From Methanocorpusculum sp. (GTDB lineage: Archaea > Halobacteriota > Methanomicrobia > Methanomicrobiales > Methanocorpusculaceae), in the NCBI GenBank assembly GCA_029986255.1, contig DALTYD010000001.1:1-64000 (forward strand): DNA of 64,000 bases. Direction: 5' to 3'. Under the pieces are notes generated by a model. That model had not been told where the DNA came from and did not search any database. It saw only the letters and a program-made list of their open reading frames with translations. The translations under genes were made by a program, and so were the position numbers. Shown here piece after piece: positions 1 to 9,318 of the stretch. The first letter of the stretch is position 1, and each line of letters opens with the position of its first letter.

Positions 1-2317
1 TTGAATCTTTTATCTTATCCATGCCGATGCGACTCATAAGCTTCATTTGGGAGTCATTGAAGGCAATTTCTGCAGTTTCGACATCAGTGCATAGTGAGTT
101 CACCGTGGTTTCAGTAATGGATCCTGTGATGAGAAGATCTAGTGTGCGCGATGTTGCACGTCCTTCGTTTATCATGAGTAGGATGGCGAATATCCACTCA
201 GCATATTTTTTAAGTTTGGTGGGTTCTGTTTCTTCGCCGTTCCATACTGGGGCAAACGTGGATGCATAGAGTTTTTCATCTTGTGCCCACACGTCGCGTT
301 CGATGAGGTAATCTCGAACGTCAAGCAGATCGGTAAGGATCTGTGAGTCCTGTGGGATTCCATTGCGGTAGTATGAGGCGATTTCTGCTTTGATCTCTTT
401 GTAGGTAGACGAAAATATTTTTGCAATTGCACCTTTTCCTGAAGCCTCCCGGAATGCAGCGTAGAGTCGATTTGGGTTGCGAGCAAGTATTTCAGGAGTG
501 AATGAAGTGAGGATGCGGGTACGATGTTCAGCAAGTTTTTGCAAACCTGTGATCAACCTGGTTATCTCGGTTTCTTTACTCCATATAGGATTGATGAGTG
601 TGTTGGTATCTATGGAGTAGTCTCTGGTAAGCAGATGGCAGGATTCGATCATTTGGGATACTTCTGTCACTTTCTGCGGAATTGGGACCCCTGTGAACTC
701 AGAGAGTTTTTGTATGGTTGAAAAGTACTTTTCGATTGCTATGTAATAATTTTTGACCAGTTCCTGGATTTCGTCGCAGTCCTGTGGGAGAATGCGACCC
801 GGTATGCTTTTTGCCCATGGGTGCTGGGAGAGAAAACGACCATTTGGCATGAGTGATGGTAACAGTGCTTCTATGTCCTGCAGGGCTGTAATAGCGTCTT
901 TGTACTGTTCAGGTGTGATCTCTTTTGCTGTGTGGATCCTAATTCTTTGGATTTTCCGTCTAGGTCCAGTTGGATTATCTTCGAATTCGTAGCGATATTG
1001 TTCACAAATTCCAAATAGGTCATATGGAGTGAAGGCACAGGCGCCAATGGGAGTGGCGAGTTCGCGGCAATATCCATCTAATTCTTCGCGAAGTGAATTT
1101 ATCTGAAGGTGAATGTTGTTTTCTGGTGTGGTAGAACATCCGGAATACTGAATACTTCGTTCGATGTCGTGGATGACTTCTCTCTTTTTTGCTTTATGAC
1201 TGTGGAGTTCCAGACAGAAACGGGAAAGACCAGCAGTTTCAAGACGCCGTTTGACCACTTCGAGTGCTGCCATTTTTTCTGAGACGAACAGGACTGTTTT
1301 TCCACAGACCATCATCTCTGCGATCATGTTGGCGACTGTCTGCGATTTTCCAGTACCTGGGGGTCCTTCAACAACAAGATTTTTTCCAGATTTTACTTCT
1401 TCGATAACGGCAATTTGCGAAGCGTCTGCATCCATGATGTTGTATGATTTTTCGGATGGGAGTCGGCGATCGATTTCGTTTTCTGGGAATGTGTCATTCG
1501 TATCTGTAGTTGGCGGTGTTTCTGGGTGGAATAGTCCCGCGATGAGAGGATGTGTTTCGGGAGCATATTTTTCGTCCCACGATTGTGAATCGAGATCTTT
1601 GAACATTACAAATTTGTGAAAATTGAAGAGATCCAGTGCTATGCCTTGGCAGTATTTCCATCCTTTTTCGTGGATTGTTGTCTCTACTGCTGTGATATAT
1701 TCGTTGAAATCTTTTATGGTTTCAGGCATAGGGAAATCAGGGAGATTTATTCCTTGTTCGGCTAGTTTTGCCGAAAGTGAGAGAGATGTTATGGGTTCAT
1801 CGCCAGTCCATTTGAGAATGTAATTGTCTTTAACTTTTTGTCTTGTGAGTTCCACTGGAATTAAGAGGAGCGGGGCTTTATAATGTTTTTTGGGATGTTC
1901 AGCTTCGGACCAGTTGATAAATCCTAACGCCAGGTAGAGGACGGAGTAACCCTGTTCTTCAAAAACAGTGCGAGATTTGTTGGCGAGTGTATAAAGTCTC
2001 TTGCGGAGGCTGATCTCATCATATGGTGTTTTTAGGATGATATTCTCCTGTTTTTCGGAGAATTTTGTAAAAATTGGATATTTCCAGAATTTTTTTTCAT
2101 GGATTGGTGTATCGATTTTTTTGCTTGTTGGATAAAATTTCATTCCTCTTTCGCTTATGACGAGCGTGTGATACACTGCTGCTGCTGTGAGCTCCTCATT
2201 TATCTCAATACTACGGGCAGGGGATGGTTTATAGTTGAGGAGATTGTTGCGCAGTGTAAGATCGAGAAGTCGTGAACGTAATGTGTCAAGTTTTGAGGTG
2301 TGTTCTCCCATTGTCAT
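1..2317 (-). CDS. DUF4011-type superfamily 1 helicase, N-terminal part (cut by window edge)
   Basis: One uninterrupted minus-strand frame runs from an ATG at 2317 (or the in-frame ATG at 2311) to base 1 without a stop, about 770 codons. The N-terminal part (RSRLLDLTLRNNLLNYKPS) matches the start of DUF4011 helicases. A Walker A motif, GPPGTGKSQT, follows about 300 residues in, then KTVLFVSEKMAALEVVKRRL, typical of the DNA2/NAM7 helicase fold. Later helicase motifs and any C-terminal nuclease lie beyond the edge. Full-length relatives are usually well over 1,000 residues, so this is roughly half a gene or less. DUF4011-helicase proteins with a Vsr-like nuclease have been reported as antiviral (Hhe); whether this one carries the nuclease cannot be seen. 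No strong ribosome binding site lies before either ATG. Confidence 0.85.
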   Translation of the reverse strand, partial: MTMGEHTSKLDTLRSRLLDLTLRNNLLNYKPSPARSIEINEELTAAAVYHTLVISERGMKFYPTSKKIDTPIHEKKFWKYPIFTKFSEKQENIILKTPYDEISLRKRLYTLANKSRTVFEEQGYSVLYLALGFINWSEAEHPKKHYKAPLLLIPVELTRQKVKDNYILKWTGDEPITSLSLSAKLAEQGINLPDFPMPETIKDFNEYITAVETTIHEKGWKYCQGIALDLFNFHKFVMFKDLDSQSWDEKYAPETHPLIAGLFHPETPPTTDTNDTFPENEIDRRLPSEKSYNIMDADASQIAVIEEVKSGKNLVVEGPPGTGKSQTVANMIAEMMVCGKTVLFVSEKMAALEVVKRRLETAGLSRFCLELHSHKAKKREVIHDIERSIQYSGCSTTPENNIHLQINSLREELDGYCRELATPIGACAFTPYDLFGICEQYRYEFEDNPTGPRRKIQRIRIHTAKEITPEQYKDAITALQDIEALLPSLMPNGRFLSQHPWAKSIPGRILPQDCDEIQELVKNYYIAIEKYFSTIQKLSEFTGVPIPQKVTEVSQMIESCHLLTRDYSIDTNTLINPIWSKETEITRLITGLQKLAEHRTRILTSFTPEILARNPNRLYAAFREASGKGAIAKIFSSTYKEIKAEIASYYRNGIPQDSQILTDLLDVRDYLIERDVWAQDEKLYASTFAPVWNGEETEPTKLKKYAEWIFAILLMINEGRATSRTLDLLITGSITETTVNSLCTDVETAEIAFNDSQMKLMSRIGMDKIKDS

Positions 2318-2331
2318 GCAAGTAGATCCCT

Positions 2332-2349
2332 AATAGCGTATCTGCTATT
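2332..2349. repeat. Short inverted repeat upstream of the DUF4011 helicase
   Basis: AATAGC and GCTATT flank a six-base spacer about 15 bases upstream of the helicase start. It could form a small hairpin or be an operator for this gene. It is short enough to occur by chance in AT-rich DNA. Confidence 0.35.
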
Positions 2350-2433
2350 TATTAGTGGGATAGAGGTAACTAAGTTTTGGAGTTTATCTTGTTTTCTCTA
2401 TAGTGCCATTTATTGACTCTAAATCATTATCTT

Positions 2434-2905
2434 TCATTGAGTTACATCATCATCTATTTGAACTGAAATCAACGTTTTTTCTTGGACCGTTCCTCCTAAT
2501 CTATTTATCGTTTTTGAAAGATCCTCTGCATCGCTATATTCATCCTCATTTGTTTCCATTGTTAGATATTCAGGCAGAAAATCGATAAATTCTGGGTACT
2601 CTGCGCTGTTTGGTTGATATCCGTTCCTGCATCTGCTCACAGAATAGGCATTTTTGTTACCTCAGATAAAGATAAATTTTGTATTATTGACACATCCCTT
2701 GTTCTTTTACTTCCCATTTTTGAGATATATGAAGGTGAAATATCTCCTGAACAACATATTTCATTCTTATTTTTATTCTCAAAAATTGTCACATTTAAAT
2801 AAACATCTGAAAGAATCGTGGTACATTGAATCCCTCATTGAGATCCTCCGACTAAAATTACTCTAAATTTCATTAGATCTTCTTCTGTAACAAAATTATT
2901 ATTTG
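2434..2905 (-). pseudogene. Decayed gene of unknown function upstream of the DUF4011 helicase
   Basis: The minus strand has protein-like tracts in two frames. One frame reads roughly EEDLMKFRVILVGGSQ, then a TGA, then about 65 open codons including GDISPSYISKMGSKRTRDVS and SLSEVTKMPIL, then another TGA. The product then continues in a second frame from about 2640 to 2434 with an acidic C-terminal part containing PEFIDFLPEYLTMETNEDEY. The pieces are collinear and use codons like the neighbours, which suggests one gene of about 150 residues broken by a substitution and a frameshift. I do not recognise the family. Its position directly upstream of the helicase, in the same direction, suggests it once belonged to that locus. 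Confidence 0.5.
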
Positions 2906-3018
2906 TATCTCTTGTTCACTCACTGCATTGATCAAAGTGAAGACGATACTCTTCGTTTTCTCACCTACAATTTATCCTACAATTTATAGTTGATTGAGAC
3001 CATCAATATTCTCTGATC

Positions 3019-3951
3019 ATGTATTGCAACATTGCACTATCCAAAGATCCAGTAACTTCTCTTCATCGTCAGGGTTACAACTTCGTTACCCCAATTTCCT
3101 CTGCTGCTGTCAAACCATGTATGTGGTGTAAACGTGCACTTCGCGGTGGTGAACAGTGCTACAAACATCAGTTCTATGGTATTGATAGTTGGCGCTGTGT
3201 CCAGATGACTCCCACCCTTCGATGTAATCAACGCTGCCTCTTTTGCTGGCGTAGCATGGAATATGAAATTCGGCAGGAGATTGAACTAGCACCTAAAGAT
3301 ATCGTTGCTGCTATCCCTAAACTTCAGAAAAAAGGACTATCTGGTGACAAACCCTGGAGTGATCCCGAACGCTGGGCAACTGCTACCAATCATCCAAATC
3401 AGTATGCTATATCTCTCTCAGGAGAACCAACGCTTTATAGTCGTCTACCTGAACTCATCGATCTTCTTCGTGAATCAGGAAACAGCGTCTTTGTTGTCTC
3501 CAATGGAACTCTACCCAAGATGATCCAAAACATTTGGCCAACTCAACTCTACATATCCTTAGATGCAGCTGATCTTGCAGGATATACTCGCCTTTGTCGT
3601 CCAAAAGGAGATCCCGATAAGATGTGGAATAATATCCAAACGTCTCTCTCTCTTCTTAGTCTCAAAGAAGAGGGTGGAACCCGTACTGCGCTACGAACAA
3701 CTCTTGTCAAAGGATACAACGACTGTGACGCTGTAGGTATCGCCACTCTTATCCGTGATGCCTCCCCAAGATACATTGAGATCAAAGGATACATGTATCT
3801 TGGCTCCAGTCGAATGAGATTATCAAAAACTGCTGTGCCGAGCATGGACGAAATTTTGACCTTTGCTCGTGTCATCGAAGAGCATGCAGATTATCAGATA
3901 CTCGACGAAAACGTACCTAGTCGTGTAATATGCCTTGAGAGAAAATCATGA
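3019..3951 (+). CDS. taw1: 4-demethylwyosine synthase (TYW1/Taw1, radical SAM)
   Basis: The 310-residue product is an archaeal TYW1. It would convert m1G37 of tRNA-Phe to 4-demethylwyosine using pyruvate and SAM. The radical SAM motif is RCNQRCLFC near residue 75 (CX3CX2C). An upstream cysteine group (PCMWCKRAL and EQCYKH) supplies the ligands of the second [4Fe-4S] cluster known in TYW1. The [10 protein letters not shown] segment is the family glycine-rich motif, and the length is normal for archaeal Taw1. The stop overlaps the start of the SepRS gene by four bases (ATGA), so the two are probably co-translated. The 3019 ATG follows a long AT-rich leader without a strong Shine-Dalgarno. Confidence 0.93.
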   Translation: MYCNIALSKDPVTSLHRQGYNFVTPISSAAVKPCMWCKRALRGGEQCYKHQFYGIDSWRCVQMTPTLRCNQRCLFCWRSMEYEIRQEIELAPKDIVAAIPKLQKKGLSGDKPWSDPERWATATNHPNQYAISLSGEPTLYSRLPELIDLLRESGNSVFVVSNGTLPKMIQNIWPTQLYISLDAADLAGYTRLCRPKGDPDKMWNNIQTSLSLLSLKEEGGTRTALRTTLVKGYNDCDAVGIATLIRDASPRYIEIKGYMYLGSSRMRLSKTAVPSMDEILTFARVIEEHADYQILDENVPSRVICLERKS

Positions 3952-5528
3952 AATTTGACATAGATGAATTTAGACAGCGCAGAAAAACTGATTTTGAAGG
4001 AGCCTGGCGTGCCGGATCATCAGTAATTACTCCTCCTGCATCTGCCGCTACCTACCCGCGCTACACGTATCACCGGGCGAAAGTCCATCCTATCTTCGAC
4101 ACCATTTCCTGTCTTCGTACAGCTTATCTTTCCATGGGTTTTGATGAAGTGATGGTCCCAGTTTTCATCGAAGAGCAGGATGTCTATCGACAATTTGGTC
4201 CCGAAGCTGCTGCAGTACTCGACCGTGTCTATTATGTTGGTGGTCTCCCACGCCCAAACGTCGGCATCTCTCGTGAACGACTCGATGCGATTGTTGCTAT
4301 CACTGGTCATCCGATTGATGAGGCTGTCAGTGAGAAATTGATGAAATGCCTACATGGATACAAAAAAGGAAAATTTGATGGTGATGATCTCACCCATGAG
4401 ATGTCTCTCTCTCTTGGTGTTGATGATGGCGTTATTGTCCATATCCTTGATACTGTTTTCCCCGAGTTCAAGGAACTTACACCTGAATCTTCTCGAACGA
4501 CGCTCCGTTCTCACATGACTAGTGGTTGGTTCTTGTCCCTTGCTCAGATGTGGGACAAACGACAGCTTCCAATTCGCATGTTCTCTGTAGATCGTTGTTT
4601 CCGTCGAGAACAGGTAGAGGATGCAACACATCTGCGAACTTATCATTCAGCGTCCTGCATTGTCGCTGGCGAGAATGTCACTATTGATGAAGGGAAAGCC
4701 GTTGCTGAAGGTTTACTCTCTGCATTTGGTTTTACTGAGTTTCGGTTTCAATCTGATGAGAAGCGGTCAAAGTATTATATGCCTGGGACTCAGACTGAGG
4801 TGTATGGTAAGCACCCTGTACATGGGTGGGTTGAGGTTGCAACGTTTGGTCTTTACTCACCAGTCGCACTTGTGGAGTATGGTGTAGGTGTGCCTGTGAT
4901 GAATCTTGGTATGGGTGTTGAGCGACTTGCAATGATCTTATCTCAGGCCGAGGATGTGCGAAAACTATCCTTTTCTCAACTTTATCCACCTGTATATTCT
5001 GATATCGAACTCGCAAAATCTATTGGTTTACGTGAGGAACCACAAACCATTGCGGGACGCCATGCAGTTGCTGCAATCATTGAGATTGCAACATCTCATG
5101 CAAATACTCCATCCCCGTGTGAGTTCCTTGCATGGACAGGTGAACTGTTCGGAAAGACGGTTGCAATATCAGTTGTAGAATCAGAAGAAAATTCTCGTTT
5201 ACTCGGTCCAGCTGCACTTAATGAAGTATTCGTTAGAAATGGTGCAATTCTTGGAGTACCAAATAATGAGCAGTTCAAAGATGTCAGAACTGAGGGTGTT
5301 TCAACTGGTCTATCCTTTTTGTGTGCTATAGCGAATCTTGCGGTTGCTAGAATCGAAGAAGCAGCTCGTTTTGGAGATAACACGTCAGTTCAAGTAAGAA
5401 TGTCAAAGCATCCAAGTGATGTGAATTTGAAGATTGAGGAGTATGCAATGCGCTATGTGACTGATAATAAGAAAAAACTCGATCTACGTGGACCTGTTTT
5501 TTTGACAGTTAGATCAAGAATTTTATAA
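3948..5528 (+). CDS. sepS: O-phosphoseryl-tRNA synthetase (SepRS)
   Basis: This 526-residue class II synthetase attaches O-phosphoserine to tRNA-Cys, the first step of the tRNA-dependent cysteine route found mainly in methanogens. SepCysS then converts Sep-tRNA to Cys-tRNA. The N-terminus [20 protein letters not shown] is characteristic. Class II motif 2 is in [19 protein letters not shown] and motif 3 in [12 protein letters not shown]. The [11 protein letters not shown] segment lies in the catalytic core. The gene is complete and overlaps taw1 by four bases. Published work shows SepRS prefers tRNA-Cys carrying m1G37, the same base modification Taw1 uses on tRNA-Phe, so the pairing may be functional; that link is inference. 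Confidence 0.96.
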   Translation: MKFDIDEFRQRRKTDFEGAWRAGSSVITPPASAATYPRYTYHRAKVHPIFDTISCLRTAYLSMGFDEVMVPVFIEEQDVYRQFGPEAAAVLDRVYYVGGLPRPNVGISRERLDAIVAITGHPIDEAVSEKLMKCLHGYKKGKFDGDDLTHEMSLSLGVDDGVIVHILDTVFPEFKELTPESSRTTLRSHMTSGWFLSLAQMWDKRQLPIRMFSVDRCFRREQVEDATHLRTYHSASCIVAGENVTIDEGKAVAEGLLSAFGFTEFRFQSDEKRSKYYMPGTQTEVYGKHPVHGWVEVATFGLYSPVALVEYGVGVPVMNLGMGVERLAMILSQAEDVRKLSFSQLYPPVYSDIELAKSIGLREEPQTIAGRHAVAAIIEIATSHANTPSPCEFLAWTGELFGKTVAISVVESEENSRLLGPAALNEVFVRNGAILGVPNNEQFKDVRTEGVSTGLSFLCAIANLAVARIEEAARFGDNTSVQVRMSKHPSDVNLKIEEYAMRYVTDNKKKLDLRGPVFLTVRSRIL

Positions 5529-5738
5529 TTATTTGTATCCATTTCTTTTTTTCGTCCATGTTTACAGGATATACGCATACTTCATATTTTTGTTTGTTAT
5601 CTTTTGTTGTTCTCCACAGTTTATGTTTCAATTTCTGTTCCCCTACATTTTTGATACTTGATATCGGAATTGGATATCTCTTGTATTCGTGTGAAATGTT
5701 ATTTTTTTGCAGAAAAGAGAATAGAAAATAAGGGAAAT

Positions 5739-7421
5739 TTATTGATTTTCCTGTTTTTTTACCTCTTTGTTGTGTCTGAGTATCGATATGGTATCCGCAG
5801 ATAGGGGTAGATCTCCCCATTTTACTAGTTCTCCATCTGTATTACACAATGCAACTGGTGGGTCTGATTTTTGTGTTAAATGTGCGGTTACAAGCATTGC
5901 AATTCCACCCAGTGCCCAAGGAACAAATGTTTGAATCCCTACCCATAGGTTGTTTTGCGATTCAATTGCAATTTTTCCAAAATAGATCGACTGTGCAATA
6001 ATGCAGAGGATGATTCCTGCAAATCCCACTAAAATTGAAGCAATTGCAGAGGACGCATTGCACTGTTTCCAGAATAGAGTGCCTACTAATGCCCAAAACA
6101 TGCAGCTGAATAGGATCGTGAACGAGAATATCATCATCCAGTATAGACTGTCTATAACAAAACTGAAAAAAACGCAAAAGACACCAATTACTAGTATCAA
6201 TATCCGTGTTAATCTTAACACCTGTAGAGAAGTGGTTGCGTATTTTGAGAGTGAACCATGCAATATCAATGTCGATAGAGCAGCGGATGCTGCAAATATC
6301 GTGGAACTCGATGTTGACATAATCGCAGCAAGTAGTGAACCAATAAAAATTGCCATCAACACAATTCCAATAACTCCCATTACATTTGGATCAAACAATC
6401 GCTCTGCTAAAACTAGTAGAACATAGTTGCCATCTTCTGCCAGTAACTCACTTATTGGGATTCCTGATGGTGTATTTGTTCCCTGTGCTACCATCACAAT
6501 TGCAATAAGTGCAATCATCATCGAGAGAAATCCTGCAAAAGCATACAATCCTGATCCGAGAAGTAGGCCTTGACGTGCTACCTGAGGATCTCGGGCACAC
6601 AATACTCTTTGTGTTAGTTCTACTGATGCAAGATATCCAAATCCCATTCCTGACAGACCAGCAAGCCATGTAAATATACCAAGTGGATCTAACGTAAACC
6701 CTGATGCAATTGCTCCAGCTCCATTATTTGGTAGGAGATTCCAAAAATTTTCAGGGGTTGTTGCTATAAGCACATCAATTCCTCCAATAAATGCAATTCC
6801 TGTTGGAATCAAGATGATCAAACCGAGCATTATCATCACTGCTTGAATATTGTCAGTATATACAACTGCTAGCATGCCCCCGAGATACGTGTACAGAACG
6901 ACAATTAATCCAGCTACGATCGCACAGATTAATGGATCAAAATCCAGAAAAAGCTTAAAAATTGTTGTTAATGCAACAATGTTTGCTGCAGTCCAAGAAA
7001 TCATTGAGGGAATACACATTAGGGTTGCAACCGTTGCACCTCGCTTACCGAATCGGAGACGATACATCTCCGAAAGAGAGGCAATTTTCAGTTTATGCAG
7101 AAGTGCACAGAAAAAAATAGCCATGAGCACCAATGTTAGGCATGTTGCCCATGGATCAGCAATTGTGGATACTGTATAGCCTGTATATGCAGTCCCAGCA
7201 GCACCAAGTAATACTCCTCCACACCAGTTAGAAGAAAATATCGTGCCGCCGATCATAAGAGGTCCTACGGCCTTATTTGCAATTAAATAATTCTCTGCAC
7301 TTTTATCTGCACCTTTACGCTGAACGAAATATCCTATTGCGATCATCATCATCATATAGATCGCAATAATCAGTAGAATGAGATTACTTATGAAAATCTC
7401 TTTAATTTGCTCTAATCCCAT
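5739..7421 (-). CDS. Sodium:solute symporter family protein
   Basis: The 560-residue integral membrane protein belongs to the SSS family (proline/pantothenate/glucose-type symporters), with about 13 predicted helices. It starts with a long hydrophobic segment followed by GYFVQRKGADKSAENYLIA. The family signature region is GGMLAVVYTDNIQAVMIMLG, and ATIMSTSSS-like residues near position 375 (AAIMSTSSSTIFAAS) match the conserved sodium-site helix. The substrate cannot be read from sequence. An AGGAG-like Shine-Dalgarno lies just upstream of the ATG. The gene is monocistronic, and its 3' end faces sepS with a 210-base spacer in which I see no gene. Confidence 0.88.
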   Translation of the reverse strand: MGLEQIKEIFISNLILLIIAIYMMMMIAIGYFVQRKGADKSAENYLIANKAVGPLMIGGTIFSSNWCGGVLLGAAGTAYTGYTVSTIADPWATCLTLVLMAIFFCALLHKLKIASLSEMYRLRFGKRGATVATLMCIPSMISWTAANIVALTTIFKLFLDFDPLICAIVAGLIVVLYTYLGGMLAVVYTDNIQAVMIMLGLIILIPTGIAFIGGIDVLIATTPENFWNLLPNNGAGAIASGFTLDPLGIFTWLAGLSGMGFGYLASVELTQRVLCARDPQVARQGLLLGSGLYAFAGFLSMMIALIAIVMVAQGTNTPSGIPISELLAEDGNYVLLVLAERLFDPNVMGVIGIVLMAIFIGSLLAAIMSTSSSTIFAASAALSTLILHGSLSKYATTSLQVLRLTRILILVIGVFCVFFSFVIDSLYWMMIFSFTILFSCMFWALVGTLFWKQCNASSAIASILVGFAGIILCIIAQSIYFGKIAIESQNNLWVGIQTFVPWALGGIAMLVTAHLTQKSDPPVALCNTDGELVKWGDLPLSADTISILRHNKEVKKQENQ

Positions 7422-8031
7422 GGATCACGCTCCTATTTTGTATGTGGAGATATTTTATCGGCATATTCTGCTGTCTAATACCCTACGTTGGTTATCATTT
7501 GCATGTGCCTGAAATTTATTAAAGCTTTTGTTCCTCGCGTTGCTCATTTATCGAAATCTCGGTTTTTCAGTTTCTTCTGTATAGATGGGATCTGCTTTCT
7601 CTCTCTCTTTTGAGGATTTATAGCGTATCTGATGATTTTTTACAGTACTCTTCTTTTGAAAATTATTAATGATTATTATTGACTTTACATGAATCGTCTG
7701 CTTATTTTGTCTTCGCTCTGTTTTTATCTTAATATTTTCGATAATATATAAGCAATGATATCCTTTCTTGCTGCAGTCTGTAACATAAATGCAATGTCCG
7801 AATCGATCTCATTTCAGTCATTGTCTGTCATATTATTATCTCTATTCTTTAATATGTGAGCATTGGTATTGTGTCTTATTGATTTGTGCTTTTTTATGTC
7901 TCTACGTTTGATTCTCTATTTTAGTATTTCTTTTTGTTATTGTGAATATTACCCCATAATTAATCTATTTGTCCATCCAATGTTACATAACATTCTATTG
8001 ATGAATAGGATTTTGAGGATTTGTATATACA
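7422..8031. other. AT-rich divergent intergenic region
   Basis: No convincing coding tract in six frames. On the minus strand, TTTAATAAATTT near 7515-7527 could be the TATA box of the symporter gene. The right part precedes prf1 and is strongly T-rich. No structured RNA was recognised. Confidence 0.5.
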
Positions 8032-9318
8032 ATGGCAGAGGAAGTACCCCAGGCACAAATTGAAAAGGATGAGGCGCGAAAGCGATATGAATTCAAGAAG
8101 TCATTGGAAAAGCTTGAAGAAAAAGAAGGGTCTGGTACCGAGCTAATTTCCTTGTATATTCCTCCAGACAAACAGATCTATGATGTAACCTCACATCTAC
8201 GTGATGAGTACGGACAGTGTGCCAACATCAAAAGCAAACAGACGCGGACCAATGTTCAGAGTGCACTCTCCTCTATTCTTTCTCGGCTAAAATATTATAA
8301 AATGGCTCCGAAAAATGGAATGGCTGTCTTCTGTGGAGCAATTAACGTTGGTGGTGACAAAACTAATCTTGAATCAATTATTGTTGAACCTCCAGAAGCA
8401 ATTCGCACCTACAGTTATCGGTGCAGTTCTAGTTTCGAGCTTGAGCCCCTTAAAGCAATGCTCGATGACAAGTTTGTTTATGGTTTGTTGGTTATCGATC
8501 GTCGTGAAGCATACTGGGGTTTCCTGCGAGGAACTCATATTGAACCGATAAATGGAACGAATTCTACTGTCCCTGGAAAACAGCGAAAAGGCGGTCAGTC
8601 TAGCATACGCTTTGAGCGTCTTCGACTAATTGCAATTCATGAATTCTACAAAAAAGTAGGTGAACGTGCATCTGAGGCGTTCCTTGCTGAACCAGACTTC
8701 TTTGAAAAATTTAAGGGTTTGTTAATCGGTGGTCCTATGCCAACCAAAGAAGAATTTGCTGATGGCGACTTTCTCCATCATGAAGTGAAAAAACGGATTA
8801 TCGGGCTTTTTGATGCCTCATATACAAACGAATTTGGTCTTCGTGAGCTGGTGGACAATGCTCGCGATGCTCTTCGTGGTGTTGATATCATGGACGAAAA
8901 GAGGGAGATGTCTCGCTTTTTCAAGGAACTCATTAAGGAGAATGGATGTGCTGCATATGGTGAGGAGAGTGTTCGTCTCAATCTTGAAGCAGGGGCAGTT
9001 GATACTCTCCTTCTCTCAGAAAAACTACGAAAGGCAAGATTGACCATTGCATGTGGCAATTGTGGTTATCAAGACGTAAAGACCATGCAGGTTGAAGCCG
9101 GCAAAAAGTTTAAAGATTTGTCCTTTGATCATTGTCCACGATGTCAATCTCCACTTTGTCTTATGGATGAGACGGATATCATTGAAGAATTGACCAATCT
9201 TGCGGATATATCTAATACCCGTGTTGAGATCATCTCTGACGATTTTGAGGAAGGATCCATGCTTTTCAGTGCATTTGGGGGAATTGCTGCTGTTTTACGA
9301 TATCCTACTGGGATGTGA
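8032..9318 (+). CDS. prf1: Peptide chain release factor aRF1
   Basis: The 428-residue product is archaeal/eukaryal class 1 release factor. It recognises all three stop codons and triggers peptide release in the ribosomal A site. The NIKS stop-codon motif is in ANIKSKQTR near residue 65. The GGQ peptidyl-tRNA hydrolysis motif is in KQRKGGQSS near residue 185. A C-terminal zinc-binding segment (IACGNCGYQD ... FDHCPRCQSP) is present as in other archaeal RF1. The length is normal. The last bases overlap the GTG start of argS (ATGTGA), so the genes are translationally coupled. Confidence 0.96.
   Translation: MAEEVPQAQIEKDEARKRYEFKKSLEKLEEKEGSGTELISLYIPPDKQIYDVTSHLRDEYGQCANIKSKQTRTNVQSALSSILSRLKYYKMAPKNGMAVFCGAINVGGDKTNLESIIVEPPEAIRTYSYRCSSSFELEPLKAMLDDKFVYGLLVIDRREAYWGFLRGTHIEPINGTNSTVPGKQRKGGQSSIRFERLRLIAIHEFYKKVGERASEAFLAEPDFFEKFKGLLIGGPMPTKEEFADGDFLHHEVKKRIIGLFDASYTNEFGLRELVDNARDALRGVDIMDEKREMSRFFKELIKENGCAAYGEESVRLNLEAGAVDTLLLSEKLRKARLTIACGNCGYQDVKTMQVEAGKKFKDLSFDHCPRCQSPLCLMDETDIIEELTNLADISNTRVEIISDDFEEGSMLFSAFGGIAAVLRYPTGM

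Noticed and set aside
5509..5820. 103-codon minus-strand frame between the symporter and sepS
   Set aside because: It starts inside the symporter gene in another frame, has no internal start suited to the spacer and matches no family I know.
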